Below are positions 1-11,056 of a stretch of 64,000 bases of DNA, piece after piece. The stretch's first letter is position 1. Every line of letters starts with the position of its first letter. Origin of the DNA: Pardosa pseudoannulata (Eukaryota; Arthropoda; Arachnida; Araneae; Lycosidae); NCBI GenBank assembly GCA_032207245.1, contig JAGEOH010000223.1:1-64000 (forward strand), given 5' to 3'. The notes below the pieces were generated by a model. The model worked only from the letters and a program-made list of their open reading frames with translations, ran no database searches and was not told the DNA's origin. The translations under genes and the position numbers were made by a program.

Positions 1-506
1 ACTTTTTGCCTGTCCTGTACATCACATACAATTTATACATTTAATGCTTTATACTCATCTATATTACAAGCGATACACAATGGTGAAAAAATAAAAATAT
101 ATAAAAGCTTTTATATAAAATACAGTTCATTGTGTATCACATGTGATATATAAGCATATAAAGCATTAGACAGGGTTCCTACTCTTTTTCCAGAAGAAAA
201 ATTAAGGACTTTCTAAGGATCAAAGTAACTTTTTATAAGGACCTACTTGAAATACACGGCTTAAGACATAAACCCTATTTCCTGAGGAACATATTTTAAT
301 AATTATGAACCAGACATGGCATATTCAATAAATGCCCTACAATATTTCAGAATTAAGTTTTAAAAAATGCCTAAAAATTAATATAACTTAAATCTATTTG
401 ACAAAAATAATTTTGAAAAATATACATCTAAAGTTTTTAGAATGATCAAACTAAACATAAATTGTGAATAAAATACAATAATATTATAAACAGTACTTTC
501 TGAGAT

Positions 507-512
<6 letters not shown>
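1..512. other. AT-rich non-coding DNA with a repeat end
   Basis: No gene is seen. At about 172-250 there is a stretch opening with CAGGGTTCCTAC followed by spaced TTAAGGA-like words. It resembles the inverted counterpart at 9480-9597 and may be one end of a degenerate DNA transposon. The remainder is unremarkable AT-rich sequence. Confidence 0.4.
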
Positions 513-600
<88 letters not shown>

Positions 601-602
601 GT
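513..602. repeat. (AT)n-(GT)n compound microsatellite
   Basis: About 28 bases of AT dinucleotide run straight into about 62 bases of GT with one C interruption near 596. Reading frames through it encode only Tyr-Ile and Thr-His alternations and are not genes. Confidence 0.97.
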
Positions 603-758
603 AATATAGAAAAACAGATCGAGGAATAAGACCTTCGAAAATAAAAAATAAGAGAAAATCCCTAAGTGTGAGAAGTAAACAACTCCAGCAAACAAACAAG
701 ATCGGAAACACACATGTCAGCCACCTGTGGGCCATGAAGAAGAAATTTTAATCCCCCT

Positions 759-1205
759 TTGATGTTACAGAAGTTATCATTTAAACCAGTTAATCCCCTT
801 TTGACATCAGACAGTCACATAACTTTTAGTCCCATAACATCTGTGGTTTGACTTACACATTAACTTTAACACTTAACGTGAAGCACCTGCAGCCACAAAA
901 CAGCGTCCCTCACGCTATCTGTCGGCCAGACAAAAACAAAACAAAAAGTGCATCGGCCAATGAAGAGATTCAAGAATGCCCAAAACACGCCCTCGAAAAG
1001 TCCAAATGGTCAAGCACTACCCCGAGTTCACACTCTCTAGTCTGGCAGCACTTAGACATTCTCTCCCTAGTCGTGAGTCAACTTAGTTGTATCAGAGTAG
1101 TCATGTCCGTATGCTTATAGCAGACTTTATGTGAATAGTACTTCGTATTTAAATATCTCATGTCTGGACGATCAAGAATAAATAAAGATTTTAGGAAGAC
1201 AATAA
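759..1205 (+). mobile_element. Possible LTR of the Gypsy-like relic
   Basis: The stretch lies directly upstream of a gag-like reading frame. It carries an AATAAATAAA polyadenylation-type signal near 1178-1189 and a TATTTAAAT word about 30 bases earlier, as an LTR would. No second copy was found in the window, so the boundaries and the LTR call are inferences. A 90-codon ORF inside (848-1120) has no recognisable domain. Confidence 0.3.
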
Positions 1206-1235
1206 TGGACTCTTCATGACTGCTTTATCCCAGAC

Positions 1236-2888
1236 ATGACAGAAAAAGTCGAGCAGGAGTCCACCAGCGGCGAAACCCCAATTTCATGAACAACGGAGGA
1301 GAAACAGCAAGATAACCCAACCCCCGCCCCCTGTGCTGCCGGCTACAGTAACGAAATAGGTCAACAACCCAGGGGGAACATTTATGCTGAGAAACGGGAG
1401 GATACTTCGACCAGGAAATATGCAAAACGGAAGGGAGGGGCGCGAAATGAATACCCCACTGCAAGTGCGATTTACAGGAGAAAAAGGTGACATCAAGTAA
1501 GTTCCTACATAAAAATCTTTAATTTCAAATATAATGATGTTAACACAGATGAAAAGAAGAGTATTTTGTTAAACCTACTCGACGGTCCAGCCTTAAATTA
1601 TTTTATTGAAGAGTGCCTCAACTGTGATTAGTGGGAAGAAATTATACAAAAACTAAAGGATCGTTTTGAGGCCGAGAAACCAAGGGCAGAAAATTTGTTT
1701 CTCAATACTTTAACGGACTATTCAGATTTAGTGAAATATTTCGAATATAAAAAGAGAATGGGTGCACCACGCGGGTTGATTGAGGATATTATACTTGAAG
1801 CACTCAACAGTGGCTTTCCCCCGTATCTAAGAAGACTGGCATTACTTCAAGGTTTCACCATGACAGATGAATGGTTCAGAACCATGAAGAAAATTTAAGT
1901 AGATAGTTATCAGAAGCCACCTGCGCAGCATCAATGGGACCGACAACAGCCCAGAGGGAGCCAGCAACAGGCCAGATGGAACCAGCATCTTCCCGCGCCT
2001 CACCGACGGGACGTCAGGGTCAGGGATCCACACCAGTATCGGAGAGATGACCCCCGTACTCCGCCACACCAGGGAAGGAGAGAGACCCAACAAAATCAAG
2101 GTTCGAGGTATGATTGACGATGGTTCAAAGTGCAAGCGCGTTTTCACAATGTGCTTGTGGATGCAATATTAGATACAGCCTCTGATGTGACCATTATTCC
2201 GTATAAAATATTTATGAACTTAAAAAACAAAGTGGACTTTAGTGGCAAGACCCATGCTCAACAGATTAAACAGCTACAAGGCGCAGCCCATGTAAATACC
2301 GTTATTCATGTACAATTAACAATTGGAAGTATATCCGAGTACGTAAAAGTTTATGTTGTGGAATGCGAGATCCCATATGCTATTATTTCCTGTAACCATA
2401 TTAATCTTTTTCAATTAAATTTAAATTTTCAAAATTTTAATGTTTATCAAAGGGGATGCAACATATCTTACAAACACGAATATACTTCCAAAAATAATTA
2501 TTATTGTCATGGGCATGTTGACGAGTTAAAAATTAAAATTAATCAATGCCATTTTAATAATAATAATAATAGTCAAAGTGAATTGTATTATGATGAAAAT
2601 AAGTGTTACAACTATGTGTCTAATTCTGAGGACAAGTGCCAATTTGATAACTATTATAAGTGTTACTATGTTAATAAAGATTATAATTTTGATAATGAGT
2701 ATAATGATTATGATTTTAAAAGACAGAAGAACAACTATGATAATGTTAGAAAGACTTATGATATGGGTAATTTTCATAATGATTGTACTAAGTTGACATT
2801 CAATTGTGGGAATGAGGTTGCTAGTGAACTTAAACTACATAACATTAGGTCAAAATGGAAATATACCATAAATAATGTGCATTCTTAG
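1236..2888 (+). pseudogene. Gypsy-like gag-protease relic, one frame with five stops
   Basis: A single reading frame opens with ATG at 1236 and continues to TAG at 2886. It is interrupted by stops at 1287, 1488, 1629, 1896 and 2115 but by no frameshift. The middle portion (about 1540-1900) looks like the C-terminal half of a retrotransposon gag. A Gln/Arg/Pro-rich linker follows (1900-2110). Next comes a retropepsin-like domain with the motif VDAILDTASDVTIIP near 2160-2200, where the usual DTG/DSG reads DTA. The last 150 residues are Asn/Tyr-rich and low complexity. Family knowledge: aspartic proteases of LTR elements use D-T/S-G, so this copy is probably inactive. No reverse transcriptase follows; the Copia element begins 128 bp downstream. 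Confidence 0.6.
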
Positions 2889-3015
2889 TTCCCAAATATA
2901 TTCGCAAAAAGCAAGTATGGCGTAGGGAACATTAAATTGGACCCACCGCGCGTCAGATTAACATCCCAAATAGAGAAATTAATATTTCGGTTTGTGAATT
3001 GAAGAAAAAGTAAGA

Positions 3016-3948
3016 ATGAGTCTGCCGGTTCCCGTAATAGAAGAGCTAACTGCTAGTAATTATGTCAGCTGGTCAGCAGATAAGAAGTTTTTATTATAGG
3101 AAAGGAACTGCTGGGACATAGTCGAAGGTACCGAGAAGATACCAGCAATAGGGCCGGAGACAGGCAAAGATGTGAAGGACTATAAGTTTAGGCAGAAGAT
3201 TACCTTATCCTTAATTTATTTATTTGTCGAGCCTTATTTTCGACGTATAATTGAAAATTATACTGATCCCAAAGAATCGTGGAGCAAACTTCAAGAGCAT
3301 TTTTTCCCAGACAATCGTTCGCAGCATATAATGCTATTCTCTGAATTGACAACCTGTAGAATTAAAAATGATGAGAAAATCGACATGTTTGCTGCCAGGC
3401 TTCAGAATATTTTCAGGCGACTTATAGCAATAGATCCAAGCTTCAATGAATTGTACATGACGTTTCAACTTGTACGTTTTTTACCGGACCATTTCTCAAG
3501 TATAGTACAAAATGTATTGAGATGTCCTAAAGATGAATTTAAATTCGACAGTGTCTTAAAAGAACTCATTTCCGAAGAAACGCGTATTTCATTACGCAAC
3601 GAAGATGCAAACTCTTGGCCACCGGAAATTTATACGAGTACAGTAACTAGAAACCATCAACATCGGAAGGACGGCAAAGACAGTGTTGTATGTTTTAATT
3701 GCGGCAAACGAGGCCATTACAAATCCGAGTGCAAGCAAAGAAAGCAGCGACCGAGTCAAGATGACGACGGATCTACACGAAACAAGTGGAAGAACAAGTC
3801 CAGCCTAAACTCCAATCCTGGTACTTCAAGAACTACTTCGAAAAGTAAGTACTCTTCCCAATTTTTAATTCAAGCTAATGTTAGCGAAACTGGAATAAGC
3901 GACTCCGAGTGGGTTTTTGACACGGCTGCTACTCACCACTTTTGTTAG
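3016..3948 (+). pseudogene. Copia-1 gag with zinc knuckle and protease start
   Basis: ATG at 3016 is in frame with the rest once the TAG at 3097 is ignored. The frame resembles the UBN2/Retrotran gag families (about residues 50-190). It then has a CCHC knuckle CFNCGKRGHYKSEC near 3691-3732. It ends at the protease start with WVFDTAATHHFC, the Copia aspartic protease motif with DTA in place of DSG. A one-base T insertion near 3946 puts the protease remainder in the next frame (to 4213). Gag would package the element RNA, and protease would cleave the polyprotein. Confidence 0.88.
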
Positions 3949-4136
3949 TAACAGAGACCTGTTTTCAGACTTTATTTCAGTAGATAAGGAAGAAATGGCC
4001 GTAGCTGTCCGAGGGGTCAAATTTCCGATCGAAGGGAAAGGAAAAGTTAAATTAAAAATTGGTCAAAGAAATCTTGTTTTAAATGATGTAATGTATTCCC
4101 CGAAATTAAGAAAAAATTTATTATCAGATCCACAGT

Positions 4137-5399
4137 TTGACAAAGATAAAGCTACCTTTGTTGAGGGGAAAAGGGGAGGTGAAAATGTCACACGAGGAAG
4201 GTTTAATTTTTAAAGCAAATTTAAAGAACGGCATCTATTATGTAAAAACTAAAGTTCCTAGTAAATGTCAGAAACGTGTGTCTTTTGAAAAATTAGCCAC
4301 ATGTGTAGATAATTTTGACACGTGGCATAAAAGGCTAGCCCACATAAGTTCAGAAATTATTAAACAAACTAGTAAAAGTAATAGCGTGAAAGGATTATCA
4401 AGTTTTAGAAATACTGATCTGCATTGTGAAAGCTGCAAGCTGAATAAGTTTAGTCGTGTTTCATTTAAATCGCATAAAATTATTAGGTCAAACAAACCAC
4501 TAGATTTACTTTACGCTGATGTCTGGGGGCCATGCAAAACCGAAGGGAGAAAGGTCGAGACATTTTTCTTATCGATAATAGATGACTTTTCCCGTTGTGT
4601 TTCGCTCTACCCAATGCGAGAAAAATCCCAAGTTTCGGAGACTCTAAAACGACACATAACCCGAGCCGAAAGATTTTTAGAGAGTAAAGTAAAAGCAATC
4701 GGAACTGATAACGGTCGAGAATTGATAAATAAAAATTTTGATAGTTTTTGTAATAGACTAAGCATTAAACACGAATTGACTAATGTTTACACCCCAGAAC
4801 AGAATGGTGTCGCGGAAAGGTTTAATCAAGCGGTTGTAAATTGTACGCGAACAATTCTACATGAGAGTGGTTTAAACCAAAGTTTTTGGCCAGAGGCGAT
4901 GCTATATTTCACGTATACATGGAATAGAATGTGTCACAAGAACCAGAAGAAAACACCTTTTGAACTTTATAGCGGATCCAAACCGTCTGTGAGGCATACG
5001 AAACCCTTTGGCATAATTGCATACGTAGGTACGCCTAGACAATTACGAAACAAACTAGATCCTAAAGCTCGAAAGGGCGTATTTCTAGGATATGCATTAT
5101 CAACAAAGGGATATAGAATTTGGCTACCGGAAAACGACAAAATAATAGAAAATATTAACGTATCATTTAATGAAACTACCTTTTATAACGATAATAGAGG
5201 TGAAGAAGACGGAGAAACGTTACTGGACACCAACTGGTTTCAGAGTGAAAGAAACAAAGATAATGAATCCGATAGTGAAGAAACAGCAGAGCAAGAAACC
5301 CCAGATACTTCCGACGAATCTCGGGGAACACATTCTGATGTAGGTTCATCTGATGAAGAACCCAGCAAACCTACAGTTTTCCCTAAGCACATGGATTAG
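4137..5399 (+). pseudogene. Copia-1 integrase region
   Basis: A 420-codon frame contains a GAG-pre-integrase zinc domain (WHKRLAHIS and CESCKLNKF, about 4321-4450). An rve integrase core follows, with its acidic residues still present: D in LLYADVWGP, D in IGTDNGRE and E in EQNGVAERFNQ. After it come the HTKPFG and KGVFLGY motifs of the Copia C-terminal integrase region and a Ser/Glu-rich linker. The frame opens upstream through a frameshift near 4180 and ends by another near 5395. The continuation lies at 5353-5598 in a different frame. Confidence 0.9.
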
Positions 5400-5639
5400 A
5401 AAGGTTGTACCGAGATCTGATGGTTCCAGAAAAGACGTCTACTATTACGAGAAGAATCGTTCCCAACGTCTAAGGTCAGTAAATGATGTTATTAAATATT
5501 GTAATAGACATAACATTGTTTACGAACCCAGTTTAACTTCAAAGGAAAATGGAACTATCAAGGGGAAATTACGAATCAATCATCTAGTGCTAGTATAAGT
5601 TTCCCAGAAGCATGACTAGAAAACATAAAAATTCCAAAT

Positions 5640-6573
5640 ACTTATTACCAGGCAATTAAATCAGAACAGAATAAAAGGTGGGAAGAAGCCATGTTAAAAG
5701 AGTTGCAAACTATGCATGAAAGGAAAGTTTAGACTTTGACATACCTTCCTAATAACGTTAAACCAATAGGATGTCGATGGGTTTACACGATTAAAAGGGA
5801 CGAGACTGGCAAAATTGCATGTTATAAAGCTAGATTAGTTTCTCAAGGTTTCAAGCAAATAAAAGGTGAATCGTACGACGAAATCTTTAGTCCCGTTGTA
5901 AACTTCAGTTTAATTCGTTTCTTTTTTCACTATTTGTTTCGAAGGAAGGCTGGAAACACATTCAGTATGAAAATGTGCCTAACTTTACGCACCATTAACA
6001 GAAACGATTTACATGAGCCAACCTCCAGGTTTTGTTAAGAAAGGAAAGGAGAACTTATATTGTAGATTTCATAGAGCCCTTTATGGCCTGCATCAAAGCG
6101 GCAGGGTTTGGTTTTTTAAGATTGATAAAGTTTAACTGAAATAAGTTTTATTAAGTTCGAATGGTGCAACTGTGTTTATACATTTAAATCAAGTATTATT
6201 TTAATGCTTTATGTTTGATGATATAGTTCTATTTGGCAGAAAAGAAAGTGAAATTTACGTGGCAATTAAGCTTTTAAATAAACATTTTGATATTAAAGTT
6301 TTAGGTAAAACTAAAAAGCTACTAGGTATAGAATTCGAAGAGAATGAAGGTTTAAAAATCCATCAACAATCATACATTGAAGAAGTATGTGACAGATTTA
6401 GAAGTTTCAATTTCCCCATTTCTTCATTACCGATTAGCAAAGGTGTTGTGTATTCTAAGCTCAATTGTCCACAAACAGACCAGGAAGTAAAAGAAATGTC
6501 AAATATTCCCTATCGTAACTTGTTAGGTTGTATTTCATTCATAGCAAATCGTACAAGACCCGATCTCAGTTAA
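5640..6573 (+). pseudogene. Copia-1 reverse transcriptase fragments
   Basis: Pieces of an RVT_2 domain are visible: GCRWVYTIKRDETGKI and QGFKQIKGESYDEIFSPV at 5766-5905, YGLHQSGRVWFF at about 6080-6120, and FDDIVLFGRKE from 6214. A TAG near 5731 replaces the Trp found in copy 2. A one-base T insertion at about 6212 splits the catalytic YVDD motif between two frames. The 6211-6573 frame then continues the thumb/connection part to RTRPDLS and stops. Confidence 0.87.
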
Positions 6574-6589
6574 CATTTTTAGTCAGTTT

Positions 6590-7162
6590 CAAAACAACCC
6601 TGGAATGGTTCACTGGTGTGGCTTACTGAAACTATTAGGATATATAGCGTACACTAAAAACTTAAGATTAGAACTTTCTTGTGATATGACTCGTATTATA
6701 ACCTATACAGATGCCGACTTCGCTTCGAATCGGGATGACAGAACCTCGTTAGGTGATCAGCTATTATTATTCGATAAGTCTCCCATTGCGTGGAGTACTT
6801 TTAAAGTGTGTTAGCTTACCCACCATGGAAGCCAAATTCGTCGCAATGACCGAAGCTGTAAAAATTGTTATGGTTTGATAGGATTTTAGACGAGTGTATG
6901 ACTAAAAGTATAATTAATAGAAGAAAAAAAGTCTTTATTGTACGTAGACAATCAAGCCACCATTGATTTTGTTAAATCACCAATTGAGAACTATCGCACA
7001 AAACATATTGACATTAAATTAATTTTTATTCGAGATCTTGTATATAAGGATATTTTTTGCGTGAAATTTGTTAGAAACAAAAATAACTTAGCTGACATAT
7101 TCACCAAGCCTTTGACCTGTGCTGAACTTATGAAGTTCAAGGAATGTGTACATTTGAAATGA
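6590..7162 (+). pseudogene. Copia-1 RNase H and C-terminal tail
   Basis: Frames 6605-6814 and 6938-7162 match the RNase H-like C terminus of copy 2: ITYTDADFASNRDDRTS, then YVDNQATIDFVKSPIE and NLADIFTKPL. A frameshift near 6810 and a stop near 6875 separate them. NLAD-x-FTKPL is a hallmark ending of Copia polyproteins. Confidence 0.85.
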
Positions 7163-8382
7163 ATTCTTGTTTATATATTCTTATATTATGTAACCTAAAG
7201 TGTAGTACTTTTGTATAGTAATGTTAATGACTTTGTATGCTTGAATAGTTTAAGTAAATATAATTGGATATAAAAGTAAGCATAAGCAAGAATAGCGTAA
7301 ATAAATTAACGTAATAAAAAAATTTTTTACGTAAGTAAAGAATGTTGTTTTATACATTGCATTTTTCCTTATTGTGCGCTGTTTATACAAGATATTTTTA
7401 GATTCGGTGAACAAGAAGCGTCCTGAATTTATTTTTCCAAAGAATTCTGTATTTGTGTTTTTATGTCATGTAGTAATTCTTGTTCTCATTACAGGACCTG
7501 TTAATAGTTTGAGTTTTTGTTCACAGAAAGCATGCCATTTCTGAAAACTTTCTCAAGTTATTTAAGGTGTAGAAGAGGATGCTTTTGAACTACTCATTTG
7601 TATTAAACGAATTCGTTATATTTCTTTGTATTTAGTGTTTATACATATTGTATTTTCTTGTAATGTTTGAGCATCCCAATGGGGTGTGATTATTGACTTT
7701 GTCAATTGTTAACCTGTTTTTGTAAAAGTATAAGCAAGTCTTACAATTAAGACTTGCAATTAAGAACGCCGAACTTTAATTTCGCCTTCCGGCATATTTA
7801 TATTTTTTTAGTTAATTTGGTCTGGCTTTAACTTATCTTTATTTTTTTTTGTATGAAACTTTTTAATACTGAATAAACAGTATTTTTTTTATTTTCGACT
7901 CTGCTAAGTGCCTGCTTCCATTTTTATTCTGTCTAAACCCTCCTGGGATGACAATAACAAATATTTACAAGTTTAACCACTCTTGGTTTGCTACCAACAT
8001 TCACCAGTACTTAGCGTCACTAGGGCCAGCAGAGAAAAGTAAGCTAGTATGCACATCCAGTAACATAATATTTATGCTAATTTTAAACAGTTAATCAAAT
8101 AGTTAACATCAGTTAATTACAAGCAAAAATAATTAAACAAACATGGTGTGACATAACTCAATTGATTGAAACAGTTTAAAAAAGTTTTAGCTACATTTCT
8201 GCCAGTGCAGGTAAAACACAAAATTAAAAAAAAAACTTCAAGAAGGGAAAATTAGCACAAATGACGCAATGTCTAAATATTAAACAAATATTTAAGCTTA
8301 TTAAAACTTTAACTGTTAACTTAATGCAATCATTCAACAATAAGAAAAAGTTTTGGGAAACAAATAGTTTTGAAATAACAAT
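7163..8382. other. Non-coding, includes possible Copia-1 3' LTR
   Basis: No coding potential is seen. A segment at 7664-7966 begins TGTTTGAGCATCCCA. It contains GAATAAACAG near 7871 and ends near CTCCTGGGATGACAATAACA, so it could be the 3' LTR of the upstream Copia copy. With no second copy in the window this is weak. Confidence 0.3.
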
Positions 8383-8800
8383 TACTTCGACGACATAATC
8401 GTCTATTCGCAAAATATTAACGAGCATATAAAACATCTAAGAAAAATATTCCAAATTTGCCAGACCGAAAACATTAAATTAAAATTTATCTAAATGTCAA
8501 TTTGCACAAACGAAAATAAAATTTCTCGGATATGATATCGAAGATGGTACATTCTCACCTGCTAATGCAAATGTCGAAACCATTAAAAAATTGATTCCAC
8601 CAAAAATTGTAAAACAACTTCAGAGATTTCTTGGCAGTATCAACGTTTATCACAAATTTATTCAAAATTATTCCAGTATCCGAGCTCCACTAAATAACTT
8701 ATTAAAAAAGAACGTGCCATGGCAATGGACCACCGATTGTCAAAACTCTTTCCAAAAATTAAAAGATACACTAATCTCAAAACCTATTCTTAAACTGTTT
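8383..8800 (+). pseudogene. Gypsy reverse transcriptase/RNase H fragment
   Basis: The fragment opens exactly at the catalytic motif YFDDIIVYSQN. It continues as a Gypsy RT thumb and RNase H connector: CQFAQTKIKFLGYDI, then RFLGSINVYHKFI, LNNLLKKNVPWQWT and CQNSFQKLKDTL. One frameshift near 8490 separates the two parts. It ends abruptly at a TA/GT microsatellite. It is a short relic with no gag, integrase or LTR around it, and is unrelated in frame and family to the Copia copies. Confidence 0.85.
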
Positions 8801-8801
8801 A

Positions 8802-8815
8802 ATATATATATATAT

Positions 8816-8876
<61 letters not shown>
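8802..8876. repeat. (TA)n-(GT)n compound microsatellite
   Basis: About 35 bases of TA dinucleotides are followed by about 40 bases of GT. The structure matches the one at 513-602. It truncates the Gypsy fragment on its right side. Confidence 0.96.
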
Positions 8877-8879
<3 letters not shown>

Positions 8880-9479
8880 GTAGCTGATTATACCTGACGT
8901 TGCCTAGGGAAGAAGAAAGTTTTAGACTTTTCTATTACATTCAATGCGAGGAAAATTAAACTTCCATAAGTAACTGAAATATTTACAACGCCCCCCCCCA
9001 TGCTTTGTTTAATTAAAATCTGCATAATTGTTAGCTATTAGGAAAGGCAGCTGACTTTATGCTTTAAACTTTTTCAATATGCCAAAGATTATTTATTTGT
9101 GAAATAAGTTTTCTAGCTCATGACCATAAAAGTACTAATAAACTAAAAGTATTTTCATAATTTTTTAAGGATATCAAGGAAAGGAATTTTGAATTACTAC
9201 AATAATACACTGACAACATATATGAATTTGAGGATTTTCTTTATAATTAATACTGCACTTTTGGCTAGAAAATGTAAAAGAATGTTAGGAATATTAACAA
9301 ATATTTATTTACTACTTACAAAGAAATTTCCAATAGTGCAAGTTCACATACATAATTAACTTCATTCTGAAAGTTTGACAGATTTCTTTTCTTGTTTCAG
9401 AAATTTTTTCGCTTAAGTTCTGTAACTCAGCTATTTTTTCCTTTATATCTTTCCAAGGCAGAAATTGATTGCATTTCAA
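8877..9479. other. Non-coding, nothing recognised
   Basis: AT-rich sequence with a nine-base C run near 8991. No ORF, RNA or repeat structure could be supported. Confidence 0.5.
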
Positions 9480-9600
9480 TTTAAAAATTAAGGAGATTTT
9501 AAGGACTTTTTATAAAAATTAAGTAGTTTTAAGAACCCTTAATAATGAAAGCTAAAATTAAGGAGTTCTTAAGGTCTTTTAAGGGCCAAGGGAACAATGT
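9480..9600 (-). repeat. TTAAGGA-type repeat end
   Basis: Spaced words ATTAAGGAG, TTAAGGACTT, TTAAGGTC and TTAAGGGCC end at AAGGGAACAATG. Read on the minus strand, this mirrors the start at 172. It looks like the terminal region of a degenerate DNA transposon with short reiterated motifs; the two ends would face each other. Confidence 0.35.
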
Positions 9601-9683
9601 TAGATGTGTATATCATATGTTATGTACACGACAAGCAAAAGTGTAAAAGGCATTCTTTCAAATTCATGAGCATATGCTACTAT

Positions 9684-10075
9684 GAGTTGCTGTAGCTCAG
9701 TTGGCAAAGGCAGTGATCTTATAACCAGAGGGTAGCAGGATTGAGGTTGAGCCAGCCAAAGATCTGCTATATTCATAAGTGGCAGCTGGGGCACATAAAA
9801 TAGGTTTATAAAATAGGTTTAATGCCCTCTCAATTCTCAAATTATACCTCTGGAGGTTACAGGCCTGGGAATCTTCTGTTTGGTCCCTGCTTCTAAATTA
9901 TGAGGACTCATTCTTGAGATTAAATTAGTCTTCAGCCCTAATGGTTCCTTGCTCAAAGCGAAGTTGTATATATTGTCCTTAACCATGGACATGTTGCATA
10001 TTGCAACGGGTTTTATTGGACCTCATGTAAGCTTTCCTACACTAAGGGGATGAGCAACAACAAACATATTACAAT
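9684..10075 (+). mobile_element. tRNA-derived SINE
   Basis: A tRNA-like head carries a good RNA polymerase III A box (TAGCTCAGTTGG, 9693-9704) and a degenerate B box around 9740-9752, followed by an unrelated body. The head and the GGCAGCTGGGGCAC stretch recur in opposite orientation at 43550-43735. That recurrence argues for a SINE rather than a functional tRNA. The 3' end is uncertain. Confidence 0.6.
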
Positions 10076-10231
10076 CTTTCTGTTGCATTGTTGTAGACTA
10101 GTAATATTAATGCCTAAAATATCATGATTTTGCATTACATAGATGAAAAAAATGTTACGTTGGCCTAGTGTTTGAGAAAGTGTTAGCAAACCCTAACGGT
10201 TACTCTTGCCTTTATTTCACAGCCGACGTCG

Positions 10232-10350
10232 CATACGTCGATTATGACGTAATCGACGGAGCGTTACGTGTTACTTTTCTCTCCCGCTCCCGGCGAAGGT
10301 ATTCCTCCGCGGGAATGTATAAAAGGAGAAGGTGAGATGTTTTTAGTCCT
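10232..10350 (+). promoter_or_regulatory. TATA-box/CRE promoter-like segment
   Basis: A cluster of ACGT-core words (GACGTCGCATACGTCG, TGACGTAA within a near palindrome, TTACGTG) is followed by a GC-rich spacer. A consensus TATAAAAG lies at 10318-10325. An initiator-like TTAGTCC lies about 25 bases further on. No gene on the plus strand begins here except the Copia-2 element downstream. It may be a remnant transposon promoter or an LTR upstream region; transcription is not shown. Confidence 0.4.
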
Positions 10351-10369
10351 GGGAATTTGTGATGTCTCG

Positions 10370-10638
10370 GGGCCTTACTCTGGGAGTTGCGGTTCGTACC
10401 GAACGTTCGTTGTGACGTCACCTTGACGTCAGATTGCGGAAATTTTGACAGCAAACGATATTTCGGTACTCTGGGGGTTACATACGGAAAGTTACCGATA
10501 GTTTAGGTTTCTGTAAATTTCCGCATGTAACCCCCAGAGTACCGAAGTATCGTTTGCTCTCAAAATTTTCGCGAGCTGACGTCAACTTGACGTCATACCG
10601 CACTTGCGGTACGAACCGCAACTCCCAGAGTAAGGCCC
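10370..10638. mobile_element. 269-bp foldback element with long inverted arms
   Basis: The two halves (about 10370-10495 and 10510-10638) are inverted copies, both opening GGGCCTTACTCTGGGAG read inward. By eye the arms are about 85% identical and cover nearly the whole element. A TCG triplet flanks both ends (10367-10369 and 10639-10641), a possible 3-bp target-site duplication. Each arm holds two perfect TGACGTCA octamers spaced 11 bp apart (10413, 10424, 10577, 10588). GGGCC ends and a 3-bp duplication are compatible with a Harbinger-type MITE, but the usual TWA target is absent, so the superfamily is open. Confidence 0.85.
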
Positions 10639-10640
10639 TC

Positions 10641-10899
10641 GCTAACGTAGCCAATGTTTTGGTTGATGTTTTTTTTTTTTGTGTGTGTGTGTGACAGGTT
10701 TTTTTTTTTTTTTTTTTTTTGCGGTGCTGGCTCTGCTCTGAGAGATGGTTAAAAATATATCTTTTACGTTACCTATGTTTACAAATATTTTTTTAGTTCA
10801 AAATAAATATTTTTATTTTTCAAGTCATGAACTTGTTATTTTCACTGCTTCACTCTGCTAGTGTGAAGCAGTAATAGGATTGTTGTATTAACAACATCA
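10641..10899 (+). mobile_element. 5' LTR of Copia element 2
   Basis: The last 190 bp, from GCGGTGCTGGCTCTGCTCTG to AACATCA, recur almost identically at 16032-16206, flanking a Copia coding region. The upstream part includes GT and T runs that differ in length between copies. About seven substitutions separate the 3' parts by eye, four of them CpG in the 3' copy and TpG or CpA here. The left boundary is approximate. Confidence 0.8.
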
Positions 10900-10900
10900 A

Positions 10901-10915
10901 GGGTTAGGAGCACAG
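10901..10915 (+). promoter_or_regulatory. Primer-binding site, internal tRNA-iMet type
   Basis: One base after the LTR, GGGTTAGGAGCACAG matches 12 of 15 positions of the complement of the initiator tRNA-Met anticodon stem-loop. Drosophila copia uses a half-tRNA-iMet primer cut in the anticodon loop, so this position and sequence fit Copia minus-strand priming. Confidence 0.6.
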
Positions 10916-11056
10916 TATTAAGCTTTCGTTGTCTGCACATATAGAAGAAGCAGTGTTATTTAACCACGGCCCTAGTACAAAGAGTTTTTAAGAAAGGGGG
11001 CAGTATTTGTCAAGTGAAATTTTTAAGTATTTTGAAGTTTATTCTGCCCGGATAAG

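Larger units (their letters stand above)
3016..7162 (+). mobile_element. Copia retrotransposon 1, decayed internal region
   Basis: The order of domains is gag, zinc knuckle, protease, integrase, reverse transcriptase, RNase H, which is the Ty1/Copia order. It is about 60% similar by eye to the second Copia copy at 11057-15855. That copy serves as the guide for placing frameshifts near 3946, 4180, 5395, 6215 and 6573 and stops at 3097 and about 5731. No 5' LTR or primer-binding site is visible; a possible 3' LTR is at 7664-7966. The element cannot be functional as written. Confidence 0.9.

Noticed and set aside
378..735. ORFs with Thr-His and Tyr-Ile repeats
   Set aside because: Dinucleotide microsatellite read as protein.
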